Shown: positions 18,401-28,463 of the stretch, piece by piece
How the letters are laid out: every line of letters begins with the position of its first letter
Position numbering within the stretch: position 1 is the stretch's first letter
Source: CAZDCD01 sp964503885
GTDB lineage: Bacteria; Bacteroidota; Bacteroidia; Bacteroidales; UBA10428
Assembly (NCBI GenBank): GCA_964503885.1
Contig: CAZDCD010000006.1
Coordinates: 111,182 to 175,181, forward strand
Direction of reading: 5' to 3'
Length of the DNA: 64,000 nucleotides
The notes under the pieces: model-generated
What the model was told of the DNA's origin: nothing
Database searches by the model: none
The model's input: only the letters and a program-made list of their open reading frames with translations
Program-made: the position numbers and the translations under genes

Positions 18401-21400
18401 TGAACCGTATGTTCACCACATATAAAAATCCGCTTACCGTTATCATTGCTATTGTTATTATGGGAGGGATATATACCTACCAGAAAATGCAGGTATCCTT
18501 ATTTCCCGAAATTACCTTTCCAAAAATAAAAATTATTGTCGATGCAGGACAACAGCCGGTTGATCAGATGATGATGAAAGTAACCCGCCCTCTTGAGCTG
18601 GCTGTCAAAAGGGTTCCCGGACTGAAAACTATCCGCAGCAGTACCAGCCGGGGTAGTTGCGAAATATCTGCCTTTATGGACTGGAATGTCGATATCAACG
18701 TGAGTCAGCAGCGCATAGAATCAAGAATCAATGAAATCAAGAACAGGCTTCCGCAGGATATTCAGATTACAGTGGAAAGGATGAACCCGTCCATTCTGCC
18801 GGTTATAGGCTATACCCTCGAAAGTAAAAACCTTACTCCCATTGATCTGAAATACCTCGCAACTTACACGATCAAACCTTTCCTTTCGCAGGTTGAAGGT
18901 GTTTCTGAAATCCGTGTTATAGGCGGTAAGGAAAAGGAATACTGGCTGTTGCTGAATACCTTAAAAATGAGTTCTTTAGGTATTACTCCCGAAATAATCA
19001 ATCATGCCCTTACGGAAACCAACTTTATTAAATCCAGTGGTTATCTGACAAGTTACCGGTTGTTGTATTTAACAATTACCGATGCCGGTGTAAACAATAT
19101 ACATAAACTGGAGAACCTTGTGATCAGCAATAACGGCAAACGCATTGTCACCCTCAAAGACATTGTCTCCGTAAAAATACAGGAAGCTAAAGAATACGTG
19201 AAGATCAATGCCAACGGAAAAGAAAGCATCCTGATAGCCGTGGTAAAACAACCCAATACCAACCTGATTCAATTATCGGATGATATGGCTTTTAAAATTT
19301 CAGTACTCAGAAAGACGTTACCATCCGATGTGGTCATTAACCCCTATTACATACAGGCTGATTTTGTCAGGGATGCCATAAAAAGTGTAACCGACAGCCT
19401 TTGGATCGGACTGATACTGGCCATTCTTGTCGTAATTCTTTTTCTGCGTTCGGTAAAGGCCAGCGCCACTCTACTTATAACGATTCCTGTGACGTTATTC
19501 CTTACTTTAATTGTTCTGTATGCCACAGGACAGACGTTCAATATAATGACATTGGGGGCTATTGCCGCAGCTTTAGGACTGATTATAGACGACGCCATTG
19601 TTGTGGTTGAGCAGATACACCGTACGCATGAAGAGAACCCGGGACAAAAATCCCGGGCATTGGTGCATGAAGCTATCCGGTACCTGTTTCCTGCTATGGT
19701 GGGCTCCTCACTTAGCACTATCGTTATTTTTCTTCCTTTTGTTCTAATGACAGGAGTAGCAGGAGACTATTTCAAGGTCATGACCAATGCCATGATCATT
19801 ACCCTGGTGTGTTCATTTTTTGTCACATGGCTGGCCCTTCCTGTTGTCTACCTGTTGCTCACGAGAAAAGAAAACAGCCATACATTTAAAAAGCAGCAAG
19901 AAGAATCTCACCAGGTAAAAAAGCAGACATGGGTTCTTTTTTTTATACACTGTCCTTGGATAAGTATATCTTTCATGGTTTTGCTGATCATTTCGATTTT
20001 TCTGATCTTCCCAAGGCTTGAAACCGGGTTCCTTCCGGAGATGGACGAAGGTAGTATTGTACTAGACTACAAATCGCCCCCGGGAACATCACTTGAAGAA
20101 ACAGACCGGATCTTAAGGGAAGTAGAAAAGATTATTGTAGAAATCCCTGAAGTCCGAACATATTCAAGGCGAACAGGTACGCAAATGGGTTTTTTTATTA
20201 CCGAACCGAACGACGGCGATTACCTCATTCAATTGAAAAAGAGAAGGAAGCGTACAACCAACCAGGTCATTGAAGATATTCGAAGCCGGATTGAGGCAAC
20301 ACAACCTGCACTGCAGATCGATTTTGGTCAGGTTATCGGCGATATGCTTGGCGATCTGATGGAATCGGTTCAACCCATTGAGGTGAAGATTTTCGGCAAC
20401 AACCGGAGGGAACTGGAAGATATGGCACACAAAATTTCAGCCATTGTTTCCAGTGTTCAAGGAACAGCTGATGTTTTTGACGGCATTACCATTGCCGGGC
20501 CTTACGTAAGAATTGAACCTGATGACGCTCAACTGGCACAATTCGGAATAACCCCGGCAAACTTACAATTCCAACTGCAGACCGCGCTTGAAGGAAGTGT
20601 CTCGGGCCAGGTGTATGACAACGAACAATTTACGAACATCAGGCTAATTTATCCTTCTAACAGAACATTGGATATAAGTGATATTAAACAGTTGCAGGTT
20701 TTTCTTCCGGACGGCAGGTTAAAACCGATCAATAAACTGGCACAGGTAACACTTTCATCCGGCGATGCAGAGGTCCAGCGTGAAAATCTTCAGAATACCG
20801 TAATTATTACTGCAAGACTGGCCAACCGTGATTTAGGCAGTGCCATTGCAGAAATACAACAGGCAATATCCAAAAAAATAAGCCTGCCGAAGGGATACAG
20901 CATTGAATATGGAGGCGCTTATGCAGAGCAGCACCGGTCTTTCAGTGAGCTGTTAATGATATTGATAACAGCCAGTCTTCTTGTTTTCTGTGTTATTCTT
21001 GTGCTGTATAAAGAATTCCGTATTGCTCTCGCTATTCTGCTGATTGCAGTACTGGGAATTTCAGGAAGTTACCTGGCGCTTTTCATTACAGGAACTCCGT
21101 TAAATGTTGGAAGCTATACCGGGTTGATTATGATCGTTGGGATCATCGGTGAAAATGCCATTTTCACATACATGCAATATCAGAGCGCCAATAAGACAAT
21201 GAATATCGAAGAATCAATAGTTACTGCCATCTCCACGCGGCTGCGTCCAAATCTTATGACGGCGCTGGGTGCCATAGTTGCTTTGATACCGATCGCACTG
21301 GGTATCGGGGCCGGTGCCCAGATGCACCAACCTCTGGCTATAGCTATTATCGGCGGTTTTCTGGTCGCCATGCCTTTGCTTTTAGTTGTTTTACCTTCGA

Positions 21401-21435
21401 TAATATGGATCCTTTATAAAAGAAGGAGCAATTAA
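18400..21435 (+). CDS. RND family inner-membrane efflux transporter
   Basis: This 1011-residue protein has the AcrB/CusA layout: a first membrane helix at the N-terminus, a large periplasmic loop, helices 2-6, a second loop and helices 8-12. The proton-relay aspartates are seen in GLIIDDAIVVVEQ (D397/D398). QKMQVSLFPEITFPKI after TM1 is typical for RND pumps of Bacteroidota. With the TolC-like and adaptor genes it forms a complete tripartite pump driven by the proton gradient. The lack of a methionine-rich metal site argues weakly against copper/silver export, but the substrate is not deducible. Confidence 0.93.
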   Translation: MNRMFTTYKNPLTVIIAIVIMGGIYTYQKMQVSLFPEITFPKIKIIVDAGQQPVDQMMMKVTRPLELAVKRVPGLKTIRSSTSRGSCEISAFMDWNVDINVSQQRIESRINEIKNRLPQDIQITVERMNPSILPVIGYTLESKNLTPIDLKYLATYTIKPFLSQVEGVSEIRVIGGKEKEYWLLLNTLKMSSLGITPEIINHALTETNFIKSSGYLTSYRLLYLTITDAGVNNIHKLENLVISNNGKRIVTLKDIVSVKIQEAKEYVKINANGKESILIAVVKQPNTNLIQLSDDMAFKISVLRKTLPSDVVINPYYIQADFVRDAIKSVTDSLWIGLILAILVVILFLRSVKASATLLITIPVTLFLTLIVLYATGQTFNIMTLGAIAAALGLIIDDAIVVVEQIHRTHEENPGQKSRALVHEAIRYLFPAMVGSSLSTIVIFLPFVLMTGVAGDYFKVMTNAMIITLVCSFFVTWLALPVVYLLLTRKENSHTFKKQQEESHQVKKQTWVLFFIHCPWISISFMVLLIISIFLIFPRLETGFLPEMDEGSIVLDYKSPPGTSLEETDRILREVEKIIVEIPEVRTYSRRTGTQMGFFITEPNDGDYLIQLKKRRKRTTNQVIEDIRSRIEATQPALQIDFGQVIGDMLGDLMESVQPIEVKIFGNNRRELEDMAHKISAIVSSVQGTADVFDGITIAGPYVRIEPDDAQLAQFGITPANLQFQLQTALEGSVSGQVYDNEQFTNIRLIYPSNRTLDISDIKQLQVFLPDGRLKPINKLAQVTLSSGDAEVQRENLQNTVIITARLANRDLGSAIAEIQQAISKKISLPKGYSIEYGGAYAEQHRSFSELLMILITASLLVFCVILVLYKEFRIALAILLIAVLGISGSYLALFITGTPLNVGSYTGLIMIVGIIGENAIFTYMQYQSANKTMNIEESIVTAISTRLRPNLMTALGAIVALIPIALGIGAGAQMHQPLAIAIIGGFLVAMPLLLVVLPSIIWILYKRRSN

Positions 21436-21541
21436 GATTTGCATATTTTTTTTCACGATTGAGGATTTTGCATGATTCGTTGAAGATTCAATCATAAATT
21501 CGTATAGAACTTAATACTACCAAATTAAATCCTTAAATAAT

Positions 21542-21572
21542 TTTGCCTATCTACTAATAGGTAGTATATTTA
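21542..21572 (+). promoter_or_regulatory. Bacteroidota -33/-7 promoter with dyad operator in the spacer
   Basis: TTTG at 21542-21545 and TATATTTA at 21565-21572 match the -33 (TTTG) and -7 (TAnnTTTG) boxes of the Bacteroidota housekeeping sigma factor, with a 19-base spacer. The spacer contains CTACTAATAGGTAG (21551-21564), whose CTAC/GTAG ends are inverted. The TetR-family gene starts 16 bases after the -7 box. Binding here would occlude RNA polymerase, so I infer autorepression. Confidence 0.6.
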
Positions 21573-21587
21573 CAAAAAGAATGAATA

Positions 21588-22148
21588 ATGTCAATGCGGG
21601 ACGAAATCATAAAACTTGCAGATAATCTTATCCGGGAAAAAGGTTACAACGCCTTTAGTTTCTATGATATATCCAAAACAATAGGCATAAAAACTGCTTC
21701 CATTCATTACCATTTTCCTTATAAGAGCGACTTAGGCATTTCAGTGATACAGGAACAGCTTCAAAAATTAAATCGATTAAAACAGGAATTGTCAGAAAAA
21801 AATCCGGCAGAAAAGCTGGAAGGTTTCTTTGATATATATTCCCGAATGAGAAATGAGAACAAAATTTGTTTGGTCGGTTCCCTGGCAACTGATTATAATA
21901 CCCTGGATGTATCTGTTCAGGGAGAACTGAAAGTATTTGCAAAGCAGGTACTTCAATGGATAACCGAAATTTTGGCTGAAGGAAGGAAAAAAAGGATATT
22001 CTGGTTTAACGTGTCGGCAAAAACAAAAGCAATGATGATCATATCAACTGTGATGGCAATTGTTCAGCTATCGCGATTATCAAAAAGAAATGAGTTCGAA
22101 TTGATTAAAAATGCGATCATTAAAGAATTAACATATGAAACCAACTGA
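21588..22148 (+). CDS. TetR/AcrR family transcriptional regulator
   Basis: The 186-residue protein has an N-terminal helix-turn-helix (about residues 5-52). Its recognition region is SFYDISKTIGIKTASIHYHFPYKSD, where the YHFPYKS segment is the TetR-family hallmark. The C-terminal ligand-binding part (60-186) is helical and not assignable to a ligand. It lies 150 bases after the RND pump on the same strand but has its own promoter. By position it probably represses itself and perhaps the efflux operon. No copy of the spacer dyad was found before the efflux genes, so the second part is a guess. Confidence 0.9.
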   Translation: MSMRDEIIKLADNLIREKGYNAFSFYDISKTIGIKTASIHYHFPYKSDLGISVIQEQLQKLNRLKQELSEKNPAEKLEGFFDIYSRMRNENKICLVGSLATDYNTLDVSVQGELKVFAKQVLQWITEILAEGRKKRIFWFNVSAKTKAMMIISTVMAIVQLSRLSKRNEFELIKNAIIKELTYETN

Positions 22149-22326
22149 GCGTTCAACACTCCACATCTGTTGATCTCATGGATCGTGCATAAGATCGCCA
22201 GATTCCCCGGTTTTAAGAGGCAAAAAGTTATGATAACCAGAAAAAACACGAAAAAGAGGACAGGGATTTGGGTTGAGTCCAATAATCTATGAATCAAGTG
22301 AATAATTCTAAAATAAAGTAGAAAAA

Positions 22327-23574
22327 ATGCTGAACAGGGTTGTAATAACAGGCATGGGTGCAGTCACACCAATTGGAAACGATGTGAATGAGTATTGGAA
22401 TTCGCTTATAAACGGTACCAACGGTGTATCACTCATCACCAAATTTGATGCTTCGAAGTTCAAAACAAAATTTGCATGTGAAGTGAAAAATTTTGAGCCA
22501 CTGCAGGTGATAGACAAAGCTGATCTAAGAAAATATGACCTTTTTACCCAGTATGCACTGGTTACGGTTGATGAAGCCATAAAAAATGCAGGGATACACT
22601 TCGAAAAGCTAAACAAAGAAAGGATTGGTGTTATTTGGGCATCCGGTGATGGCGGAGTTTCGACTTTTGAAGAACAATTTGCGGAGTACAAAGCCGGAGA
22701 CGGAACTCCAAGATTTAGTCCGTTTTTTATACCTAAAAGAATAATCAATATTGCATCGGGAATTATTTCAATAAAATATGGTTTACGGGGTGTGAATTAT
22801 GCCACCGTTTCCGCTTGTGCAGCGAGTAATACCGCTATTATTGATGCCTTCAACTATATACGCTGGGGCAAAGCTGATATGATTATTTCCGGTGGCGCGG
22901 AGGCATCAATAGTAGAAAGTTCTATTGGCGGATTTAATGCCTCAAAGGCCTTGTCAACCAATAACGAAGATTATAAGCATGCATCCAGACCGTTTGATAC
23001 GGCAAGAGATGGTTTTGTCCTGGGAGAAGGGGCAGGGGCGATAATTTTAGAAAGCTATGATTCTGCGATAAAGCGTAGCGCCACGGTTATTGCAGAAATT
23101 GTCGGTGGTGGACTGGCTGCAGATGCGTATCATTTAACAGGAACACATCCTGATGGCGAAGGAGCCTTTTTGGGTATGACACTTGCACTGGATGAGGCCG
23201 GTATAGGTGCAGAACAGATCGATTACATCAATGCACATGCTACCTCCACACCACCAGGTGATCTGAGCGAACTAAAAGCCATTGAGCGGGTATTTGGATC
23301 AAAGCCAAATGCCTCCATAAGTGCTACAAAATCCATGACTGGTCATCTCCTGGGCGGGGCAGGGGCTGTTGAAGCCATCGCCTGCATCAAGGCAGTTCAG
23401 GATAATAGTATACCTCCGACTATAAATTCCACGAATATTGAACCGGATTTTTCAGACAAATTTGATTTTACCCTGGGCAGATTAACTCGTAAAACGGTTA
23501 ATTATGCGCTTAACAACACCTTTGGATTTGGTGGGCATATCGCATGTTCGGTTTTCAAAAAATATAAAGGCTGA
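22327..23574 (+). CDS. fabF: beta-ketoacyl-ACP synthase II
   Basis: FabF condenses malonyl-ACP with acyl-ACP in fatty-acid elongation. The 415-residue length and the catalytic triad C164 (VSACAASN), H304 (INAHATSTP) and H340 (KSMTGHLLGGAGAVEA) match the family almost residue for residue (E. coli C163/H303/H340). The C-terminus has the NTFGFGGHI glycine loop. It stands alone, without acpP or fabG beside it, so it may be an extra copy or belong to a specialised lipid pathway; the sequence itself looks like a normal housekeeping FabF. Confidence 0.94.
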   Translation: MLNRVVITGMGAVTPIGNDVNEYWNSLINGTNGVSLITKFDASKFKTKFACEVKNFEPLQVIDKADLRKYDLFTQYALVTVDEAIKNAGIHFEKLNKERIGVIWASGDGGVSTFEEQFAEYKAGDGTPRFSPFFIPKRIINIASGIISIKYGLRGVNYATVSACAASNTAIIDAFNYIRWGKADMIISGGAEASIVESSIGGFNASKALSTNNEDYKHASRPFDTARDGFVLGEGAGAIILESYDSAIKRSATVIAEIVGGGLAADAYHLTGTHPDGEGAFLGMTLALDEAGIGAEQIDYINAHATSTPPGDLSELKAIERVFGSKPNASISATKSMTGHLLGGAGAVEAIACIKAVQDNSIPPTINSTNIEPDFSDKFDFTLGRLTRKTVNYALNNTFGFGGHIACSVFKKYKG

Positions 23575-23700
23575 ATAATACAGGAGAAAGTAGAATATGA
23601 TCGTCGTTATTGCTGATGATTACCCAACACAAAGAGTACGCAGCTAATTATCTCATACATGAAGGACTGAACTCTCTGACAACATATTCAATAGTTTCGT

Positions 23701-23817
23701 TTACACAACAACAATGTTTCCTACATATATGCCATTTTATCCGTCCTTTGTATCAGCGCCAATAAAATCAATGAAAACGTGGACAGTATCGCCTGAGTAT
23801 TGGTTAGGAACAGTCAG
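23701..23817 (-). pseudogene. degenerate C-terminal end of a DUF6266 gene
   Basis: Read on the minus strand, this stretch gives LTVPNQYSGDTVHVFIDFIG, then ADTKDG, an in-frame TAA, and NGIYVGNIVVV before a final stop. It aligns without gaps to the last 38 residues of the intact DUF6266 protein at 56285-56926 (LTVPDQYSGDTVYTFIAFIS...). The flanking sequence at 23660-23695 also matches the terminator region after the intact gene. Only the 3' end survives, and it carries a nonsense codon. Confidence 0.75.
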
Positions 23818-24196
23818 AGTTTGAGCTCAAGGCAATCCAGGCTGCTCCATTGGTGGCCAGGAGATATTGTGTATTTTCCTTATCCCAAATAATATTGTAT
23901 TCATTTCCCAATAGATCCTGGTAATAAGCATCAATCTGAAACAGATTTGTTGGTGACAGAGGCGTAGTCAGCGCAAAATTATATTTTTCCATTTCAGATG
24001 GATTCTGATCTGAATAGAGCGATGCGCCAAGGGAGATCACCTGATTACCTGACATCAGCTGTATCTGTATCAGATATATGAAATTGTCAGGGTTAACTGT
24101 GCTGCCATCGAATCTTTTGTATCTAACTGAAACGGAGGTAATATCACCGTTGCTGTTGGTATGCAGGGTTGGCTCTGCAAATATGAGATAAATCAT
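23804..24196 (-). CDS. hypothetical fragment of a secreted-type protein
   Basis: The 130-codon frame has a coding-like composition with regular beta-strand patterns (SVSVRYKRFDGSTV, FIYLIQIQLM) but I recognise no family. It has no signal peptide. Its 3' end runs out of frame into the DUF6266 remnant, and its 5' end overlaps, on the opposite strand, the start of the T9SS fragment. I read it as a piece of a larger gene trapped between two other remnants rather than as a functional gene. The ATG at 24196 is only the first available start. Confidence 0.4.
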   Translation of the reverse strand: MIYLIFAEPTLHTNSNGDITSVSVRYKRFDGSTVNPDNFIYLIQIQLMSGNQVISLGASLYSDQNPSEMEKYNFALTTPLSPTNLFQIDAYYQDLLGNEYNIIWDKENTQYLLATNGAAWIALSSNSDCS

Positions 24197-24826
24197 GGGG
24201 CAAACAGTGGCATAGTTTATTGTATAATCAATACCATTAACTGGTCTGTCAATACAGGATCAGATACAGCAGGTATAGCCATTGGTTCGATCAAGGAAGT
24301 GAACGTAGACTATACCTATAAATTAGCCCAAAACCTGGCGCTTGATGCAGAAACCGATTATTGGGGAATGGTGGCAATCGATTCGAGTGCTCAAATTCCA
24401 AACCGGCTTTTCTGGTGGGGATTAAATCAATTTGCGTTAAACGGAAGCTCTCTTGACCATACCGATTATATGACAGCTGATTTATTTAAAATTGTTAAAA
24501 GGGCTGCCGATTGGGCTTATCCTGGAATAGGCGGATCAACTACTTCGGTTAAAGAAAAAACCATTACCGGCAACTTTAACCTGTCATCTTATCCAAACCC
24601 TGCATCGCATATGACGACAATTAGCTTTTACATCCTGAAAGCAGCAAAAGCAAAAGTAACATTGTACAATGTTAACGGACAGCAGGTTGATGTATTGTTG
24701 AATAAAATATGCATACAGGGTATACATACAATCAACTTCGATGCAAGTTAATATAGCGCGGGGGTTTACCTTATTAAACTTGAAGTTGATCCAAAAACGG
24801 AGTATACAAAGTTGGTTATCAAATAA
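24161..24826 (+). pseudogene. remnant of a T9SS substrate; type A sorting domain split by in-frame TAA
   Basis: The frame encodes a secreted-protein C-terminal part ending in a type A T9SS sorting domain: LSSYPNPASHMTTISFYI, then KVTLYNVNGQQVDVLL. A TAA at 24749-24751 interrupts it. Directly after the TAA the same frame continues with YSAGVYLIKLEV and KLVIK to a second TAA at 24824-24826, exactly the expected end of the domain. The first ~8 codons are antisense to the neighbouring fragment, so the true 5' end is missing. The protein would normally be exported and anchored at the cell surface; this copy should be dead or mis-sorted. Confidence 0.75.
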
Positions 24827-24887
24827 AGGTTTCCGGGCATTTAAATAGTATGCGGGAGACTCTAATTTCGATTGTGAAGCGTATTGA

Positions 24888-24905
24888 CCCTGATATCAAT
24901 CAGGG
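24888..24905. other. short hairpin between convergent units
   Basis: CCCTGAT-ATCA-ATCAGGG forms a perfect 7-bp stem with a 4-base loop. It lies between the T9SS remnant on the plus strand and the 3' end of the OmpA-family gene on the minus strand. No T-run follows on either strand, so it is not a classic intrinsic terminator. Confidence 0.4.
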
Positions 24906-25001
24906 GTAAGTCGAATACGTGTCTGCCGACAAGGCAGGTTGCTGTGAGGTTATTCATAAGATACTTTTACACTTTTTGGTACAAACCTGAGTACATTTAT
25001 T

Positions 25002-27896
25002 TTACTTCGGTAAATAGATCACAATCTCGACTTTACGGTATTTTTCGAGTTCGGATTCGCTTAAATCTTTCCAGTTTACTCCTTCTTTTAACGCCTGTGT
25101 GGCGCCATAGGAAAAGGTCCGGATTCTGCTTTCACCAATACCGTTATTTATCAGAAAATCTTTTACTGCCTGTGCCCGGTTTTTTGATAACTTTTCATTA
25201 TGAGCAGCATCTCCGAGAGGATCGGTATAGCCTTTAACTGTCACGTAAAGCCGGCTGTCACTTCTCAATGCCTCAATTACTTTATTTGTAATAGTACTTT
25301 TTGCTTCGGGCCGGATGGAATAATCATTTAAACTAAAATTGATAATAACAAGATCAAATACAGGGTCCGTGATAATGCTATTTTTCTTTTCATCCAGGAT
25401 TTTATTGAAGGATGTTGTATCCACTTTAATGGCTATAGTTGCAGGGTCAAAATTTTCTTTCACATAAGCCAGATCAGTCTGTAGATTAATTTTTTCATTT
25501 CCCTCAATTTTCAGGTTTACCTGCATCTTTTGGTTTGGGGTAATGAAATATTTTCTGCCGTCAACAGACAGAGTTGTGAGCACATTTCGGGCACCGGTAT
25601 TTTGTGAACCAATTTGCTTAGCGGGCATAAGATTAAACACAATATCTCTTGCTGACAATATATCCAACTCTTTGGATAATACAGATATATCAATCAGTTC
25701 TTCACCGGGATTGTTACTGCCTGCCTGACCTGATGTGACTTGCGAAAGAGCTTTGGAGTATTCGATTTTCGATTCGGCTCCAGTACCCAGATTGTATTTT
25801 ACACCTTTGGTTAATGGAATAATAATTCCCAGATCTTCCGCACGGGCGTCAATATTACCAAATGTAAGAATATACATAGTGCCGGGAATAATGGTAAGTT
25901 CGGTAGCTGATATTTTCCTGGCTGCTTCACCGGAAGACGCCGTATTAACCAGAATAGGAAATCCTTCCGGCAGTTTTACATGTTCCTCTTTATATACCGT
26001 TCCTGTATCAATGAAAACTCTTCCAGTCTTTTTAGGAGAAAAGGTTTTTTTGAAGTAGGCTATGTCAGTGGCAATAGCAAAATTTGCCTCATTCTTTAGT
26101 GGGATAACGATAAAAAATGATTCACCTGAAACATCTATTGTTTTATCATTAAAAAATATACCCGATGATTTTTTCGACTTATTATCCGAATACACCTCAT
26201 CTCCTTTAACAAATTGTATTGAATATATTTCACCCTCCTCCAAAGACAATTCTTTTAACAATAAAGTAAGATCCATTGCCGTGGTGATGTTCTGATAATC
26301 TTTTGTTGTTTCAGTAATGGTATTTTTGGTTTCGCTGCTTATAGGATTCATCCCTAATGTAAAAAGATACCTCATGCCTGCCTGAAGCTTTATTTCTGAT
26401 TTATTAAATGGTTGGGGATTAAGAAATTCATTTCTTCTTAGATCTTCCGTTAATTTTTTATTATAAATAACGTTACTGGAAAGTGGATTTTCATGCTGGA
26501 TTACCATTTTATAATCTTCTTCGGGCAGAAAAGTAAAACTAAAGCCTGAATTATTGGATGCAATGTTATATTCTTCACCATTGCTCAGGTAAAGGTTAAT
26601 TTTATTATCTTCCATGGCAGTTTTCTTTTTGAACCTGTAAGCCGGATACCTCACCTTTATATTAAGAAGATGTACCCTGTAAATATCCTCTTTGCCAAAG
26701 CCTCCTGGTCTGTTTGAACAGAAATATCCCGTTAAACCATCGGAGGAGAAAGTAAGGCTGTAATCGTCGTATGATGAGTTGACTTCACTGCCAAGGTTTT
26801 TTGGAGAACTGTTTTTTTGATTCAGGTTATATGAAAAAAGGTCAAATCCTCCTTTGCCATGATGGCCGGCCGAAGAAAAATAGAGTATGGTGTCGTTCAA
26901 AATAAAAGGATACATTTCATCTTTGACAGAATTGACTCCTGTTCCCAGATTTTTTGGTTTACTCCACTTACCACCGGTCAATTCGGTGGAGTATATGTCT
27001 AACCCGCCACTACCGCCTGGAGCATCTGCCACAAAATACATTGTATTGCCTTCGTTGTCAAATGCAATTTGACCGATGCTGCTGAAACCTTCCAGCAAAA
27101 ATTCTTTCATGGTCAATACCTCATTGGCATTCGCAGGAATATTAGTAACATATGTTTCTAAATTTGAATTTACCGACTTACCCCTGGTAACATATAGTTT
27201 ATTTGTATTGTGGGAGCAGAGGATGGAAATTTCGTTTTGAGCAGAGTTAAGGCTTGTATTAAACAGGTTTAACCTGCCTAACTGGCCGTTGTCCAGGTAG
27301 TCGGCCGCAAACAAATTATAATCATTCCCGGCGTTCCCAGTTAAATTTTTTCTTGTTGAAGCAAATATTACATTATCCTGATAGATTTCAGGACTTATTT
27401 CAGATTCGGGAGTATTTAGCACACTCTCATTTTCGACAATTACAATAGAAGAATCATAATACATTTTTGCCCTGATATCGGTAGCGGTGAGATAATCATA
27501 AATTTCACTATGGACAATATCGTTATACCTGCCCATCCATTCCTCAAAACCTTTGATATCCTTATTTTTAAGTAATAATAACGCAAATTTCAGACGGAAT
27601 TCGTTTGGAATATCCAGTTTTGTGTCAAACAAAATTTTATAACTCTCAGATGCCTGATCGTAAAGGCTTAACGAAGCAAAAGCTTCTGCTTTTTTAAGTA
27701 CCGAGTAATAATTATTGGCATCGCTTTGATATGCCATATTGTAGTAAACGATAGATTTCTTAAACTCATTTTTATCGAAGTAATAATCCCCTTTTTCGTC
27801 GTAAATGTTTCGCACATCATAAATACTTTTTTTTGCCTGAGAGAAACTTAAGTTTGTAGACAATCCAAATAAAAAAAGTATGAGTAGCGCTCTCAT
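25002..27896 (-). CDS. PorE-like TPR/PD40/OmpA-family outer-membrane protein
   Basis: The 964-residue protein has a signal peptide (about 1-20), TPR-like helices (25-125, for example SIVYYNMAYQSDANNYYSVL) and a PD40/WD40-type beta-propeller (about 165-415, with repeated DIYS-, DLFS- and DIYR-type blade endings). A long variable region of repeated strands (420-840) follows. The C-terminal OmpA peptidoglycan-binding domain (850-964) carries GYTDPLGDAAHNEKLS and NRAQAVKDFLINNG. This order recalls PorE, which links the type IX secretion or gliding apparatus to peptidoglycan. It is the last gene of the surface operon; a 755-bp gap separates it from porP, so it may have its own promoter. Confidence 0.85.
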   Translation of the reverse strand: MRALLILFLFGLSTNLSFSQAKKSIYDVRNIYDEKGDYYFDKNEFKKSIVYYNMAYQSDANNYYSVLKKAEAFASLSLYDQASESYKILFDTKLDIPNEFRLKFALLLLKNKDIKGFEEWMGRYNDIVHSEIYDYLTATDIRAKMYYDSSIVIVENESVLNTPESEISPEIYQDNVIFASTRKNLTGNAGNDYNLFAADYLDNGQLGRLNLFNTSLNSAQNEISILCSHNTNKLYVTRGKSVNSNLETYVTNIPANANEVLTMKEFLLEGFSSIGQIAFDNEGNTMYFVADAPGGSGGLDIYSTELTGGKWSKPKNLGTGVNSVKDEMYPFILNDTILYFSSAGHHGKGGFDLFSYNLNQKNSSPKNLGSEVNSSYDDYSLTFSSDGLTGYFCSNRPGGFGKEDIYRVHLLNIKVRYPAYRFKKKTAMEDNKINLYLSNGEEYNIASNNSGFSFTFLPEEDYKMVIQHENPLSSNVIYNKKLTEDLRRNEFLNPQPFNKSEIKLQAGMRYLFTLGMNPISSETKNTITETTKDYQNITTAMDLTLLLKELSLEEGEIYSIQFVKGDEVYSDNKSKKSSGIFFNDKTIDVSGESFFIVIPLKNEANFAIATDIAYFKKTFSPKKTGRVFIDTGTVYKEEHVKLPEGFPILVNTASSGEAARKISATELTIIPGTMYILTFGNIDARAEDLGIIIPLTKGVKYNLGTGAESKIEYSKALSQVTSGQAGSNNPGEELIDISVLSKELDILSARDIVFNLMPAKQIGSQNTGARNVLTTLSVDGRKYFITPNQKMQVNLKIEGNEKINLQTDLAYVKENFDPATIAIKVDTTSFNKILDEKKNSIITDPVFDLVIINFSLNDYSIRPEAKSTITNKVIEALRSDSRLYVTVKGYTDPLGDAAHNEKLSKNRAQAVKDFLINNGIGESRIRTFSYGATQALKEGVNWKDLSESELEKYRKVEIVIYLPK

Positions 27897-28129
27897 AATT
27901 TAAAAGTTTTAATACTAAATTTATTCAAATAATTCCATAAATGAAAGAGGATTGAAATAAATTGTCAAACAGGTGAATATTTTCCTGGCAATTTACAAAC
28001 CCGCAAGCACTATTGATGGCTGAGAATTAGCTATCGACTATTTAAGCAATCTCTCCTGATTGAAGTCATTTAGGCAGGTTTGGCAGACTTCAGAAAACAA
28101 AAATGCCTCTTTTGGGGTACGTGTTTTAC

Positions 28130-28155
28130 TTGGCGGTGAGAGGGGGATTGAACCA
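28130..28155 (-). other. tRNA 3'-end-like fragment, possible old attachment site
   Basis: On the minus strand the bases read GGTTCAATCCCCCTCTCACC followed by GCCA, like the T-loop, acceptor strand and CCA of a tRNA, most like tRNA-Ser. No D-arm, anticodon arm or matching 5' acceptor strand is found upstream. Integrative elements often duplicate just this part of a tRNA gene. The resemblance is short and may be chance. Confidence 0.25.
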
Positions 28156-28463
28156 GACTCATATCCGGCTAAATATCAATATTTTAGTTCTATGATAATT
28201 TAAAAAAAAGGTATAAAATCAAATCGATCTATCAGAATCGTGAATTTCTTTACCCATGAAATAAGGGAACATTTCAGCCACGAATCGGGGGAATTTGATT
28301 GTAACAGTTGAATTTTGCTGGCGTATGGATTTCCATATAGGCAAAGGAACTCCTAAATTTGAACGCCATTATATTAATGATATTGGTATCATTGATCAAT
28401 TCAATATTAGTTTGGGGTACATTCAGTATTAGATCATATAAAGCTAATAATCAATTATTTACT

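Noticed and set aside
28130..28155. A complete tRNA gene
   Set aside because: Only the T-loop to CCA part is present; no anticodon arm or 5' acceptor strand can be folded with it.
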